Assembly (NCBI RefSeq): GCF_028649475.1
Contig: NZ_JAQSIP010000001.1
Coordinates: forward strand, 682,001 to 746,000
DNA from: Curvibacter cyanobacteriorum
Lineage (GTDB): Bacteria; Pseudomonadota; Gammaproteobacteria; Burkholderiales; Burkholderiaceae_C
DNA: 64,000 nucleotides
Direction of reading: 5' to 3'
The position numbers were made by a program, and so were the translations under genes. The number at the start of each line of letters is the position of its first letter. Position 1 is the stretch's first letter. Below the pieces are notes generated by a model. It was given only the letters and a program-made list of their open reading frames with translations. It was not told where the DNA came from and did not search any database. Shown here piece by piece: positions 45,615 to 54,693 of the stretch.

Positions 45615-46393
45615 TGTCCTCCAGCCTGGTTCTCGGCCACCACGGAGCCCAGATAGGCCTCCTGCACGCGCTGGTTGGCGCGCACCGCCTCGGGGGTGTC
45701 AAAGGCGATCACCTCGCCATACACCACCACGGCAATCTTGTCGGCCAGGCCGAACACCACCCCCATGTCGTGCTCCACCGTGAGCAGGGTCTTGCCCACC
45801 GTGACCTCGCGGATCAGGTTGATGAACCGCGTGGTCTCGCTGCGGCTCATGCCCGCGGTGGGCTCATCGAGCAAGATGACGTTGGCGCCGCCCGCGATGG
45901 TGATGCCGATCTCGAGTGCGCGTTGCTCGGCATACGTGAGGTTGGTGGCCAACACGTCGCGCTTTTTGTCGAGGTGGATCATGCGCATCAGCTCTTCAGC
46001 GCGTTCATTGGCGTCGTGCAGGCCTGACAGAAAGCGCAGGAAGGTGTACTTGTAGCCCAGGCTCCACAGCACGCCACAGCGCAGGTTCTCGAACACGCTC
46101 AGCTTGGGGAAGATGTTCGTGATCTGGAAGCTGCGCGACAGGCCGCGCCGGTTGATCTCATAGGGCGGCAGGCCATTGATGCGCTGCCCATTGAGCACCA
46201 CGTCCCCACTGGTGGGGGCAAAGCGGCCGCTGATCAAATTGAACAGCGTGGACTTGCCCGCCCCGTTGGGGCCGATGATGGCCACACGCTCGCCGTGGGC
46301 GACTTTCAGGTTGGCCCCGCGGATGATCTCCGAGCGGCCAAAGCTCTTGCGCAGGTCCTTGAGTTCCAGCGCGTATTCAGAAGTTGCGGTCAT
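45611..46393 (-). CDS. livG: Branched-chain amino acid-type ABC transporter, ATP-binding protein LivG
   Basis: A 260-residue ATPase with normal Walker A GPNGAGKST, Q-loop region SRSFQITNIFPKLSVFENL and Walker B VILLDEPTAGMSRSET. The signature motif is the divergent LTYAEQRALEIG, common in LivG-type subunits (usually LxYGxQRxLEIA). C-terminal VEHDMGVVFGLADKI carries the switch His. It overlaps livF by 4 bases (45611-45614) and follows livM after 3 bases. It should power the LivHM permease with LivF. Confidence 0.93.
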   Translation of the reverse strand: MTATSEYALELKDLRKSFGRSEIIRGANLKVAHGERVAIIGPNGAGKSTLFNLISGRFAPTSGDVVLNGQRINGLPPYEINRRGLSRSFQITNIFPKLSVFENLRCGVLWSLGYKYTFLRFLSGLHDANERAEELMRMIHLDKKRDVLATNLTYAEQRALEIGITIAGGANVILLDEPTAGMSRSETTRFINLIREVTVGKTLLTVEHDMGVVFGLADKIAVVVYGEVIAFDTPEAVRANQRVQEAYLGSVVAENQAGGH

Positions 46394-46396
46394 GGC

Positions 46397-47692
46397 TCAG
46401 TGGGCCTCCGTGCGCTTGATTTCGTGTTCGATCTCTTCCTGGATCGTGTTCCAGAGGCGGTTGAAGCGGCGTCGCACCGACTCGAACAAGCCCAGGCCCA
46501 CCAGCAGCACCGCCACCGATCCGACCCAGCTGCCCGTGCTCTCCGCGTTGAGCTGGAGGCCCAGGAACTGCAGTTGAGGGCCCAGGGCCGCGTTCAGTTG
46601 CAGGTGGTAGAGCATCTCGATCATCGAGGCCGCCCCTGCCAGCACCACCAGGGCACTCAGCGCCAGTCCCAGGTAGCTGAGGCCCAGGCGCTTGAGCTTG
46701 CCGTACTTGGCCACCCGCAGGTTCATCATGATCAGGCTGGCCACGCCGCCCGGCGCGTACATCACCATGAACAGGAACACCAGACCCAGGTACAGCAGCC
46801 AGGCCTTGCTCAGCTCGGACAGCAGCACCGAGGCGAACACCAGCAGCACCGCGCCGATGATGGGGCCGAAGAAGAAGGTGGCACCGCCCAGGAAGGTGAA
46901 CAGCAGGTAACCGCCCGAGCGCACGGCGCTGACGCTGTCCGCAGCCGTGACGATCTCGAAGTTGATGGTGGCCAGACCACCGCCAACGCCAGCAAAGAAG
47001 CCCGCGATGATGAAGGCGTAGTAGCGCACGCGCTGCGTGTTGTAGCCGATGAACTCGACGCGCTCCGGGTTGTCGCGCACCGCATTCAGGATGCGGCCCA
47101 GCGGCGTGCCAGTGAAGGCGAACATGGCCGCGGTGCAGACAAAGCAGTACACCGCGATCAGGTAGTACACCTGGGTTTGCGAGCCGAAGTTCATGCCCAG
47201 GAACGGCGTGCCGTACACCCGGTTGGTGGTGATGCCGCCCTCGCCGCCGAAAAACTCCGGCAACATCAGCGCCATCGAGGCCACCAGCTCACCGATGCCC
47301 AACGTGATCATCGCGAAGGTGGTGCCCGACTTCTTGGTGGTGACAAAGCCCAGCAACACGGCGAAGGCCATGCCCGCCAGGCCGCCCACGATCGGGATCA
47401 GCACCACCGGCACCACGGGGCCACCCTGCCCGGCCAGGTTCATGGTGTGGATGGCCAGGAAAGACCCCAGCCCCACGTAAACCGCGTGGCCAAAGCTCAG
47501 CATCCCGCCTTGCCCCAGCAGCATGTTGTAGCTCAGGCAGATGATGATCAGGTAGCCAATCTGCGACAGCATGGTCAGGGCCAGGCTGCTCTTGAAGAGC
47601 ATCGGGGCCACCGCCAAAGCCAGCGCAAACAGCGTCCAGACCACGAAGCGCCCCAGGTTCAGGGGCTTGAAACTGTAGTGACTTGCGTTCAT
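46397..47692 (-). CDS. livM: Branched-chain amino acid-type ABC permease LivM
   Basis: A 431-residue inner-membrane protein with the LivM core: IGYLIIICLSYNMLLGQGGMLSFGHAVYVGLG and TGTPLGRILNAVRDNPERVEFIGYNTQRVR (contact loop to the ATPases). It is longer than the usual 320-350 residues because of a C-terminal region of about 100 residues with two or three further hydrophobic segments and a charged tail (ESVRRRFNRLWNTI, EEIEHEIKRTEAH). It lies 3 bases after livH and 3 bases before livG. Confidence 0.92.
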   Translation of the reverse strand: MNASHYSFKPLNLGRFVVWTLFALALAVAPMLFKSSLALTMLSQIGYLIIICLSYNMLLGQGGMLSFGHAVYVGLGSFLAIHTMNLAGQGGPVVPVVLIPIVGGLAGMAFAVLLGFVTTKKSGTTFAMITLGIGELVASMALMLPEFFGGEGGITTNRVYGTPFLGMNFGSQTQVYYLIAVYCFVCTAAMFAFTGTPLGRILNAVRDNPERVEFIGYNTQRVRYYAFIIAGFFAGVGGGLATINFEIVTAADSVSAVRSGGYLLFTFLGGATFFFGPIIGAVLLVFASVLLSELSKAWLLYLGLVFLFMVMYAPGGVASLIMMNLRVAKYGKLKRLGLSYLGLALSALVVLAGAASMIEMLYHLQLNAALGPQLQFLGLQLNAESTGSWVGSVAVLLVGLGLFESVRRRFNRLWNTIQEEIEHEIKRTEAH

Positions 47693-47695
47693 GGA

Positions 47696-48649
47696 TCAGT
47701 CCTCCCGCTTGCCGAGAAGACCCTTGGGCCGGAAGATGAGGATCAGCACCAGCAGCAGGTAAGGCAGGATGGGTGCGACCTGGGAAATGGTGAGCTTGAG
47801 CACGGCGTAACCGAAGGTCTGCTCGGTCACGGCGACCCCAAAGGCCTGCACCAGGTTGCCCAGCGAGTAATCGAGGGCCACGGCAAAGGTTTGCAGGATG
47901 CCGATCAGCAGCGACGCCAGGAAGGCCCCGGCGAGCGAGCCCATGCCCCCCACCACCACCACCACGAAGATGATCGAGCCCACCGAGCCCGCCATCGCCG
48001 GCTCGGTGACGTAGGTGTTGCCACCGATCACCCCGGCCAGGCCCGCCAGCGCGGCACCACCACCAAACACCAGCATGAACACCCGCGGCACGTTGTGGCC
48101 CAGTGCTTCGGCCATCTCCGGGTGGGTCAGTGCGGCCTGGATCACCAGACCAATGCGGGTGCGGGTCAGCAGCAGCCACACCGACAACAGCATCAGCAGC
48201 GCGACCAGCATGATGAAGGAACGCGACTTGGGGAACTGGGTGCCGTAGAGCGTGAACAGCGGCCCTTGCAGGGCTTCCGGCAGGCCGTAGGGCACGGTCG
48301 AACGGCCCCAGACCAGTTGCACCAGTTCCAGAATCAGGTAGGACAGGCCAAACGTCACGAGCAGCTCGGGCACATGGCCGAACTTGTGCACGCGGCGCAG
48401 GCTGTAGCGCTCGAACAGCGAGCCCAGCGCCCCCACGGCCAGCGGCGCAATGAACAGCGCCGGCCAAAAGCCAATGGCTTTGGAGAGGGTGAAGGCGAAG
48501 TACGCGCCCAGCATGTAGAAGCTGGTGTGCGCGAAGTTGAGAACGCCCATCATGCTGAAAATGAGCGTCAGCCCAGAGCTCAGCATGAACAGCAGCAGCC
48601 CGTAGCTGACACCGTTGAGCATGGAGATGGTGAAAAACTCAAGATTCAT
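47696..48649 (-). CDS. livH: Branched-chain amino acid-type ABC permease LivH
   Basis: A 317-residue inner-membrane protein with eight or so hydrophobic segments, the LivH start (MLNGVSYGLLLFMLSSGLTLIFSMMGVLNFAH) and the RTRIGLVIQAALTHPEMAEALGHN contact loop. It should form the permeation path with LivM. The gene is the first after the terminator that follows livK, so its level relative to the receptor is probably reduced. Its other neighbours are spaced by only 3 bases. Confidence 0.93.
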   Translation of the reverse strand: MNLEFFTISMLNGVSYGLLLFMLSSGLTLIFSMMGVLNFAHTSFYMLGAYFAFTLSKAIGFWPALFIAPLAVGALGSLFERYSLRRVHKFGHVPELLVTFGLSYLILELVQLVWGRSTVPYGLPEALQGPLFTLYGTQFPKSRSFIMLVALLMLLSVWLLLTRTRIGLVIQAALTHPEMAEALGHNVPRVFMLVFGGGAALAGLAGVIGGNTYVTEPAMAGSVGSIIFVVVVVGGMGSLAGAFLASLLIGILQTFAVALDYSLGNLVQAFGVAVTEQTFGYAVLKLTISQVAPILPYLLLVLILIFRPKGLLGKRED

Positions 48650-48672
48650 TGAAAGTCTTTGGTCATCAGGTG

Positions 48673-48701
48673 AAAAAAAAGGCCCGAGCGGCGTCGGGCC
48701 T
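48673..48701 (-). terminator. Intrinsic terminator between livK and livH
   Basis: On the minus strand AGGCCCGA, a 6-base loop and TCGGGCCT form a perfect 8-bp stem (48701-48680) followed by eight T residues (48680-48673). Transcripts from the receptor gene should mostly stop here, with read-through giving less livHMGF, the usual way to make excess binding protein. Confidence 0.9.
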
Positions 48702-48719
48702 CCGTCGCGTGAGCGGCCC

Positions 48720-49952
48720 TTATGGACGCTTCATTTCACACGAAGTCGGCGTGCTGGCCACATAGGGTTCAAAGAACTTCTGCGGTGTCAGGGTGTAGCC
48801 GGTGTTCTCGGGCGAGTAAGGGTACTTGCCGCCCGCCTTTTCCCACTTGGTGATGAACAGACCTTGTTGCAGCTGGTGGTCGTTCTTGCGAATCTCGACC
48901 TCGCCGTTGAAGCTCTTGAACTTCATGCCCTCGAGCGTCGCGGCCACCTTGACCGGGTCGGTGCTCTTGGAGCGCACAAAGGCCTCGGTGAGGGCCGTGA
49001 ACACGGTGTAGATGTCGGTGGTGTAGAGGTCGTCGTTGAACTTGGCCTTGAACTGCTCGGCCATTTTCTGGATCTCGCCACCCATGTTGTAGTGACCGTA
49101 GCTGACCTGGTAGACCTTGCCCGCGGAGGCCGCGCCCATGGCGGTCGGGGTGCCCGAGGTCACGGCGTAGTAGGTCAGGAACTTGACGTCGTTGAGGCCG
49201 GCGTCGTTGGCGGCCTTGATCAGCAGCGCCAGGTCGGAACCCCAGTTGCCGGTCACCACGGTGTCGGCGCCCGATTGCTTGATCTTGGCGATGTAGGGCG
49301 AGAAGTCACGCACCTGGGCCAGTGGGTGCAGGTCGTCCCCCACGATCTGGATGTCGGGGCGCTTGCGGGCCAGGTTGGCCTTGGCGAACTTGGACACCTG
49401 CTGACCGTGCGAGTAGTTCTGGTTGATCAGGTAGACCTTCTTGATCTCGGACACGTCCTTCATCCAGGTGGTCAGGGCCTCCATCTTCATCGAGGTGTCG
49501 GCGTCAAAGCGGAAGTGCCAGTAGCTGCACTTGCTGTTGGTCAGGTCGGGGTCGACGGCCGCGTAGTTCAGGTACACGACTTCCTTGCCCGGGTTGCGGG
49601 CGTTGTGCTTCTCGAGCGCGTCGATGATGGCCAGGGCTGGGCCCGAGCCGTTGCCCTGGGTCACATAGCGGGCGCCCTGGTCAATCGCCGAGCGCAGGGC
49701 GCTGGTGGTTTCCTGCGGGCTCAGCTTGTTGTCGATGCCGATGATCTCGAACTTCACCCCGGCGGCGTTCTTTTTATTGAACTCCTCAGCGAGAAACTGA
49801 AAGGACTTGAGTTGGTTGGTGCCCACGGCTGCCATCAGGCCCGACAGCGGGTCCAGCCAAGCGATCTTGACCGTCTCTCCTTTTTGCGCCAAAGCGCCGC
49901 CAGCCAAGGCCAGCAGGGTCGATGCCACGACTGTCTTCATCACGAACTTCAT
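48720..49952 (-). CDS. livK: Branched-chain amino acid-type ABC transporter, periplasmic substrate-binding protein
   Basis: A 410-residue secreted receptor of the Peripla_BP_6 group. The signal peptide (VVASTLLALAGGALA, cleaved before QKGE) is followed by KIAWLDPLSGLMAAVGTNQLKSFQFLAEEFN, the typical Liv-type first lobe, and the second lobe with VYLINQNYSHGQQVSKFAK. Related proteins bind branched amino acids, amides, urea or aromatic acids, so the name livK is by family. Genomic setting between an acyl-CoA ligase and FadB-type genes hints at a carboxylic acid or fatty-acid-like ligand. Confidence 0.9.
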   Translation of the reverse strand: MKFVMKTVVASTLLALAGGALAQKGETVKIAWLDPLSGLMAAVGTNQLKSFQFLAEEFNKKNAAGVKFEIIGIDNKLSPQETTSALRSAIDQGARYVTQGNGSGPALAIIDALEKHNARNPGKEVVYLNYAAVDPDLTNSKCSYWHFRFDADTSMKMEALTTWMKDVSEIKKVYLINQNYSHGQQVSKFAKANLARKRPDIQIVGDDLHPLAQVRDFSPYIAKIKQSGADTVVTGNWGSDLALLIKAANDAGLNDVKFLTYYAVTSGTPTAMGAASAGKVYQVSYGHYNMGGEIQKMAEQFKAKFNDDLYTTDIYTVFTALTEAFVRSKSTDPVKVAATLEGMKFKSFNGEVEIRKNDHQLQQGLFITKWEKAGGKYPYSPENTGYTLTPQKFFEPYVASTPTSCEMKRP

Positions 49953-50078
49953 GCTTTGTCTCCGTTGTGTTTCGAGTGTTTTCAGCGTAAGTCTTTTGTG
50001 CAGTGCAACGCTAAGGGAATGCCCCTAGCGCCTATCACGCAGGCGACTGGACTGCCAGCAGCCGCCTGCCCAATGGCC

Positions 50079-51719
50079 TTACAAACCAGGCAATTGGTAG
50101 CCCGCGAGTTGCTCGCGCAGCCGTGTTTTGAGCATCTTGCCGGTCGCTCCGAGGGGGATGGACTCGACGAAGATCACATCGTCCGGAATCTGCCATTTGG
50201 CAGTCTTGCCTTCGTAGAAGGCGAGCAATTCTTCGCGGCTGACTTCGGTCCCCGGCTTCTTGACCACCGCGATCACGGGGCGCTCATCCCACTTGGGGTG
50301 ACGCATGCCGATGCAGGCCGCCATCGCGATCGCCGGGTGGCCCATGGCGATGTTTTCGATGTCGATCGAGCTGATCCATTCACCACCGGACTTGATCACG
50401 TCCTTGCTGCGGTCGGTGATCTGCATGAAGCCGTCGGCGTCGATGGTGGCCACGTCGCCGGTGGGGAACCAGCCACGGCCATCGCGGTCGGCCACCAGCG
50501 GGTCGCCCTCGCCTTTGTAGTAGTTGGCCACGATCCACGGCCCCTTGACCAGCAGGTCGCCGTAGGTCTTGCCGTCCCAGGGCAGTTCTTCACCGTCGCC
50601 GTCGATGATCTTCATGTCGACGCCGAAGATCGCCCGCCCCTGCTTCATGCGGATCTTCATCTGCTCGTCTTTGGACAGGCTCAGGTGCTTGTTCTTGAGC
50701 GTGCACAGCGTGCCCAGGGGCGACATCTCGGTCATGCCCCAGGCGTGCAGCACCTCGACGCCGTAGTCGTCCTGGAAGGCATTGATCATGGCCGGCGGGC
50801 AGGCCGAGCCACCAATCACGGTGCGGTTGAGGTGGGTGAACTTCAGACCGGCGGGTTTCATGTGGCCCAGCAGCATTTGCCAGACCGTCGGCACGCCGGC
50901 GGCGAAGGTGACGCCTTCGGATTCGATCAGCTCGTACACCGACTTGCCATCGAGCGCCGGGCCCGGGAACACCAGTTTGCAGCCGGTGAGCGGTGCCGAG
51001 TACGGCAGGCCCCAGGCATTGACGTGGAACATCGGCACCACCGGCAGCACCGCGTCGCGGGCCGACAGGCACATCACATCGGGCAGCGCCGCCGCGTACG
51101 CGTGCAGGACGCTGGACCGGTGGCTGTACAGCGCGGCCTTGGGGTTGCCCGTGGTGCCGCTGGTGTAGCACATGCTGGAGGCCGAGTTCTCGTCGAATTC
51201 GGGCCAGGCGTAGTCGCTGCTTTGCTCGGCGATCCAGGCCTCGTAGCTGATCAGGCCGGGGATGCCGGTGTCGGCGGGCAGTTTGTCGGCGTCGCACAGC
51301 GCGATCCAGCGCTTGACCGTGGGGCAACGCGCGTGCACGGCCTGCACCAGGGGCAGGAAGGTGGTGTCAAAGCACAGCACCTGGTCCTCGGCGTGGTTCA
51401 TGATCCACGCGATCTGGTCCGGGTGCAGGCGGGGGTTGACGGTGTGCAGCACGCGGCCCGAGCCGCTGACGCCAAAGTAAAGCTCGAGGTGGCGGTAACC
51501 GTTCCAGGCCAGCGTGGCCACCCGGTCACTGAACTGCAGGCCCAGGGCATCGAGCGCACGCGCCACCTGGCGCGAACGCACCGCGAGTTCGCGGTAGGTG
51601 TAGCGGTGGATGTCGCCCTCGACACGGCGAGACACGATTTCGCCGTCGCTGTGGTGCCGCTCGGCAAACTCCAGCAAGGAAGAAATCAAAAGGGGCTGGC
51701 TCTGCATGAGGCCTAACAT
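50079..51719 (-). CDS. Medium/long-chain acyl-CoA ligase (AMP-forming)
   Basis: A 546-residue adenylate-forming enzyme. Motifs: [21 protein letters not shown] (P-loop), [12 protein letters not shown] (A5), [22 protein letters not shown] (A7/A8) and the catalytic Lys in [13 protein letters not shown]. It resembles AlkK/FadD3-type ligases for medium-chain acids. It activates a free acid to acyl-CoA with ATP and so supplies the downstream dehydrogenase, FadB and thiolase enzymes. It is the first gene of the minus-strand run and is divergent from the Crp/Fnr-type regulator. ATG 51707 is a possible alternative start. Confidence 0.92.
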   Translation of the reverse strand: MLGLMQSQPLLISSLLEFAERHHSDGEIVSRRVEGDIHRYTYRELAVRSRQVARALDALGLQFSDRVATLAWNGYRHLELYFGVSGSGRVLHTVNPRLHPDQIAWIMNHAEDQVLCFDTTFLPLVQAVHARCPTVKRWIALCDADKLPADTGIPGLISYEAWIAEQSSDYAWPEFDENSASSMCYTSGTTGNPKAALYSHRSSVLHAYAAALPDVMCLSARDAVLPVVPMFHVNAWGLPYSAPLTGCKLVFPGPALDGKSVYELIESEGVTFAAGVPTVWQMLLGHMKPAGLKFTHLNRTVIGGSACPPAMINAFQDDYGVEVLHAWGMTEMSPLGTLCTLKNKHLSLSKDEQMKIRMKQGRAIFGVDMKIIDGDGEELPWDGKTYGDLLVKGPWIVANYYKGEGDPLVADRDGRGWFPTGDVATIDADGFMQITDRSKDVIKSGGEWISSIDIENIAMGHPAIAMAACIGMRHPKWDERPVIAVVKKPGTEVSREELLAFYEGKTAKWQIPDDVIFVESIPLGATGKMLKTRLREQLAGYQLPGL

Positions 51720-51820
51720 GTTGGCTCCTGGTGGTTGGTCGTCTGAGTGATCTGAATCTCGAACCGCTGCCCCCGGTCAGAACAGCGCCCGGTGTGCGAC
51801 GCAGCGGTTCTTGGAATCAT

Positions 51821-51837
51821 TCTGTCACCGTGACAGA
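51821..51837. promoter_or_regulatory. 17-bp palindrome between acyl-CoA ligase and Crp/Fnr-type regulator
   Basis: TCTGTCAC-C-GTGACAGA is a perfect 8-1-8 palindrome; a further half-site CTGTCAC occurs at 51854-51860. It lies 101 bases before the ligase start and 151 before the regulator start. It does not match the Crp spacing TGTGA-N6-TCACA, so it may bind another regulator or a divergent Crp-like protein. Confidence 0.6.
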
Positions 51838-51988
51838 GCCCCTTGAATGGGGGCTGTCACAGGGGTTACTAATGTCCGGGCTGCAGCCCACCGCGGCAAG
51901 CGTTGTCGTCCAACCGACAGCTTGCTGGGACTTTCCCGAGGGCGGGTTTTTCCCAGGCTTGCCACCTGTTGGCCCCACAATCGACCCC

Positions 51989-52732
51989 ATGTTGAATGGG
52001 ATCGAAGCGATGGCGCGGCAGTTTCTCGCCGCCCAACCCTGGTTTGCCAGCCTGCCTGCCGATGAGCAGGCCCGCTTGCACGCGGAAGTGAATACCTTCA
52101 CCGCGCGCAAAGGGGAGGTGTTGCTGCCCCAGGGCCAGCGTGCCGATGGCTGGTATGCGGTGCTGTCGGGGCTGGTGCTGCTGGAGAGCGAGTCCGAAGG
52201 CAACCGCCGCTCCGCCTTCATTGGCATGCCCGACGGCGAGTGGTTTGGCGAAGGCTCGGCACTGAAGAACGAGCCGCGCCGCTACAACGTGGTGGCCCTG
52301 CGCGACACCTGGCTGCTGTGCCTGCCGCAGGCGGCTTTTCAGCGCCTGCAGGCCCAGCACCTGCCCTTCAACCAGTTTTTGGTGCAGCACCTCAACATGC
52401 GCCTGGGCCAGGCCATGACCCTGATCGAGACCGGCCGCCTGCGCTCCCCCGACCAACGTGTGGCCCTGTACCTGAGCCGCCAGTTCTGGCGCAGCACCCG
52501 CCAGCTCTACATCACCCAGGACGAACTGGGCAAGCTGGTGGGGCTGTCGCGCCAGACCGTCAACCGCGTGCTGCGCAGCCTGGCCCAACTGGGCATCGTG
52601 GCCCTGGACCATGGCCGGGTGCGCATCCGCTGCGACCAGGCCCTGAGCCGATTCCTGGCGGGTGAGCCCCCCATGGAGGCCAGCTCGGCGGTGGCCCCGC
52701 CCGCCTCCGCCGCGCAGGACACCGAGGCCTGA
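51989..52732 (+). CDS. Crp/Fnr-family transcriptional regulator
   Basis: A 247-residue protein; start at ATG 51989, where similarity begins, although the frame is open back to 51731. Residues about 30-140 are the cyclic-nucleotide-binding-type beta barrel (GEVLLPQGQRADGWYAVLSGLVLL; IGMPDGEWFGEGSAL). Residues about 160-225 carry the helix-turn-helix (ITQDELGKLVGLSRQTVNRVLRSL). No Fe-S cysteine cluster is present. The ligand is unknown. Position divergent from the acyl-CoA ligase, with a palindrome between, suggests it controls fatty-acid genes. Confidence 0.87.
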   Translation: MLNGIEAMARQFLAAQPWFASLPADEQARLHAEVNTFTARKGEVLLPQGQRADGWYAVLSGLVLLESESEGNRRSAFIGMPDGEWFGEGSALKNEPRRYNVVALRDTWLLCLPQAAFQRLQAQHLPFNQFLVQHLNMRLGQAMTLIETGRLRSPDQRVALYLSRQFWRSTRQLYITQDELGKLVGLSRQTVNRVLRSLAQLGIVALDHGRVRIRCDQALSRFLAGEPPMEASSAVAPPASAAQDTEA

Positions 52733-52804
52733 CCCGCCCGGGCCCATGCCCCCCCCCAAGCCCCTGCCCCGAGCAGGCCATTGGCCGTGCAGGACAATCC
52801 CCAC

Positions 52805-54289
52805 ATGAGCACCCTTGACTTAGCGCCTGCGCGTCCCAGCGATGCGTCGGCCGCCCCGCCTGCCAACTGGCCCAGCCGCCTGGCCCAATTGGGCCCCGCC
52901 TTCAGCACCGCCCTGCAACCCACCCCCCTGCCCCAGCCGCACTGGGTGGCGTACAGCCCGGCCGTGGCCCAAGCCTTGGGGCTAGACCCCGCTTGGTTGG
53001 GCACCGATGAGGCCCTGCAGGTCCTGACGGGCAACGCCCTGCTGCCCGGCATGAAGCCGCTGGCCAGCGTCTACAGCGGGCACCAGTTTGGGGTTTGGGC
53101 CGGCCAACTGGGCGACGGCCGTGCGATCCTGCTGGGCGAAACCCCGCAGGGCCATGAACTGCAGCTCAAGGGCAGCGGGCGCACCCCCTACTCGCGCGGA
53201 GGCGATGGCCGCGCGGTGCTGCGCTCCAGCATCCGGGAGTTCTTGTGCAGCGAGGCCATGCACGGCCTGGGCATCCCGACTTCGCGGGCCCTCAGTGTGA
53301 CCGGCTCGCCGGCCCCGGTGCGGCGTGAAACCATCGAAACCGCCGCCGTGGTGGCCCGCAGTGCGCCGAGCTTTCTGCGCTTCGGCCACCTCGAGCACTT
53401 TGCCGCGCGCAACGACCTCGTGTCCCTGCGCCAGCTTGCCGACGAGGTGATCGACCAACACTACCCGGACTGCCGCGACCACCCGCGCTGGCCTGGTCAA
53501 CCCTTTGCCGCGCTGCTGGAGGCCGTCAGCGAACGCACCGCAGCCCTCCTGGCCCAGTGGCAGGCCGTGGGCTTTTGCCACGGGGTGATGAACACCGACA
53601 ACATGAGCCTGCTGGGCCTGACGCTGGACTACGGACCGTTTCAGTTCCTCGATGCCTTCGACCCCGGGCACATCTGCAACCACAGTGACACCCAGGGGCG
53701 CTACGCGCACAACAAGCAACCCAACATCGCCTACTGGAACCTGTTCTGCCTGGCCCAGGCGCTGCTGCCCCTGATCGGCGACGAAGACACCGCCGTGGCC
53801 GCCCTCGAGTCCTACAAGAGCGTCTACCCCGCGGCCTTCGAGGCCCGCCTGCGCGCCAAGCTGGGCTGGCACCAGGCCGTTGAGGGCGACACCGAGCTGA
53901 TCGAGGGCGTGCTGCAGTTGCTGGCCCAGAACCGCGTCGACTACACGATCTTCTGGCGCCGCCTGAGCCAAGCGGTGGCCCAAGGCGATTTCGAGCCGGT
54001 GCGCGACCTGGTCCTCGACCGCCCCGCCTTTGACGCCTGGTGCCAGCGCTACCAGGCGCGCGCCCCCGGCGCTGACGCCGACCTCATGCTGCGCAGCAAC
54101 CCCAAGTTCGTGCTGCGCAACCATTTGGGCGAACTGGCCATTCGCCAGGCGCAAAATCATGATTTTTCCGGCGTGCAGACCTTGCTGAAGCTGCTGGAGC
54201 GCCCATTTGAGGAGCACCCCGGCTTCGAGGCCTACGCCGACTTTCCGCCCGATTGGGCTTCATCGATCGAAATCAGTTGCTCATCATGA
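52805..54289 (+). CDS. selO: Protein adenylyltransferase SelO
   Basis: A 494-residue pseudokinase-fold enzyme (YdiU/UPF0061). Start at ATG 52805; an in-frame TTG 8 codons earlier is less likely. Diagnostic stretches are [61 protein letters not shown] and the C-terminal SCSS, where eukaryotic forms carry selenocysteine. SelO transfers AMP to proteins and is linked to redox stress. Its stop overlaps the msrB start (ATGA, 54286-54289), consistent with joint use in oxidative stress. Confidence 0.93.
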   Translation: MSTLDLAPARPSDASAAPPANWPSRLAQLGPAFSTALQPTPLPQPHWVAYSPAVAQALGLDPAWLGTDEALQVLTGNALLPGMKPLASVYSGHQFGVWAGQLGDGRAILLGETPQGHELQLKGSGRTPYSRGGDGRAVLRSSIREFLCSEAMHGLGIPTSRALSVTGSPAPVRRETIETAAVVARSAPSFLRFGHLEHFAARNDLVSLRQLADEVIDQHYPDCRDHPRWPGQPFAALLEAVSERTAALLAQWQAVGFCHGVMNTDNMSLLGLTLDYGPFQFLDAFDPGHICNHSDTQGRYAHNKQPNIAYWNLFCLAQALLPLIGDEDTAVAALESYKSVYPAAFEARLRAKLGWHQAVEGDTELIEGVLQLLAQNRVDYTIFWRRLSQAVAQGDFEPVRDLVLDRPAFDAWCQRYQARAPGADADLMLRSNPKFVLRNHLGELAIRQAQNHDFSGVQTLLKLLERPFEEHPGFEAYADFPPDWASSIEISCSS

Positions 54290-54693
54290 AAATCCAGAAA
54301 ACCGATGCCGAATGGCAAGCCGAACTGGCCGCCAAAGGCGCTGAACCCGGCGCCTTCCAGATCACCCGCCGGGCCGCCACCGAGCGCCCCTTCACCGGCA
54401 AGTACGAGTCGCATTGGGCCGATGGCAGCTACCACTGCATCTGCTGTGGCCACAAGCTGTTTGACTCGGCCACCAAGTTTGACGCCGGCTGCGGCTGGCC
54501 CAGCTTCTACCAGGCCGCCGAGCCCGGGGCCATCGAGGAAATCGTCGACCGCAGCCACGGCATGGTCCGCACCGAGACGGTTTGTGCACAATGCGGGGCT
54601 CACCTGGGCCACGTCTTTGAAGACGGCCCGGCCCCGACCGGCCTGCGCTACTGCATGAACTCGGCCTCGCTCAACTTTGAAGCTCAAGAATGA
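54286..54693 (+). CDS. msrB: Peptide-methionine (R)-S-oxide reductase MsrB
   Basis: A 135-residue enzyme. Two zinc CxxC pairs (CICCGHKLF and CAQCGAHLG), [12 protein letters not shown], and the catalytic Cys in [12 protein letters not shown] define MsrB. It reduces methionine-R-sulfoxide in proteins using thioredoxin. It starts inside the selO stop and its own stop overlaps the yciB start (54690-54693), so the genes are translationally coupled. Confidence 0.94.
   Translation: MKIQKTDAEWQAELAAKGAEPGAFQITRRAATERPFTGKYESHWADGSYHCICCGHKLFDSATKFDAGCGWPSFYQAAEPGAIEEIVDRSHGMVRTETVCAQCGAHLGHVFEDGPAPTGLRYCMNSASLNFEAQE

Larger units (their letters stand above)
44790..50012. promoter_or_regulatory. Shared 14-base motif upstream of fadB-like gene and livK (two sites)
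   Basis: TGCACCGCAACGCT at 44790-44803 and TGCAGTGCAACGCT at 49999-50012 agree at 12 of 14 bases. They lie 64 and 47 bases before the start codons of the fadB-like and livK genes, in the same orientation. The interval given spans both sites; the bases between them are not part of the feature. The TGCA...GCAA pattern recalls TGC-rich operators of polyhydroxyalkanoate regulators, an unproven resemblance. Confidence 0.5.

Noticed and set aside
45611-46393. Atypical signature motif LTYAEQ in LivG as a defect
   Set aside because: LivG-type subunits commonly have a non-LSGGQ signature, so this is within family variation.
48615-51716. A 1033-codon plus-strand open frame opposite livK and the acyl-CoA ligase
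   Set aside because: The minus-strand genes have complete motifs; this frame has no domain and reflects codon bias of the complementary genes.
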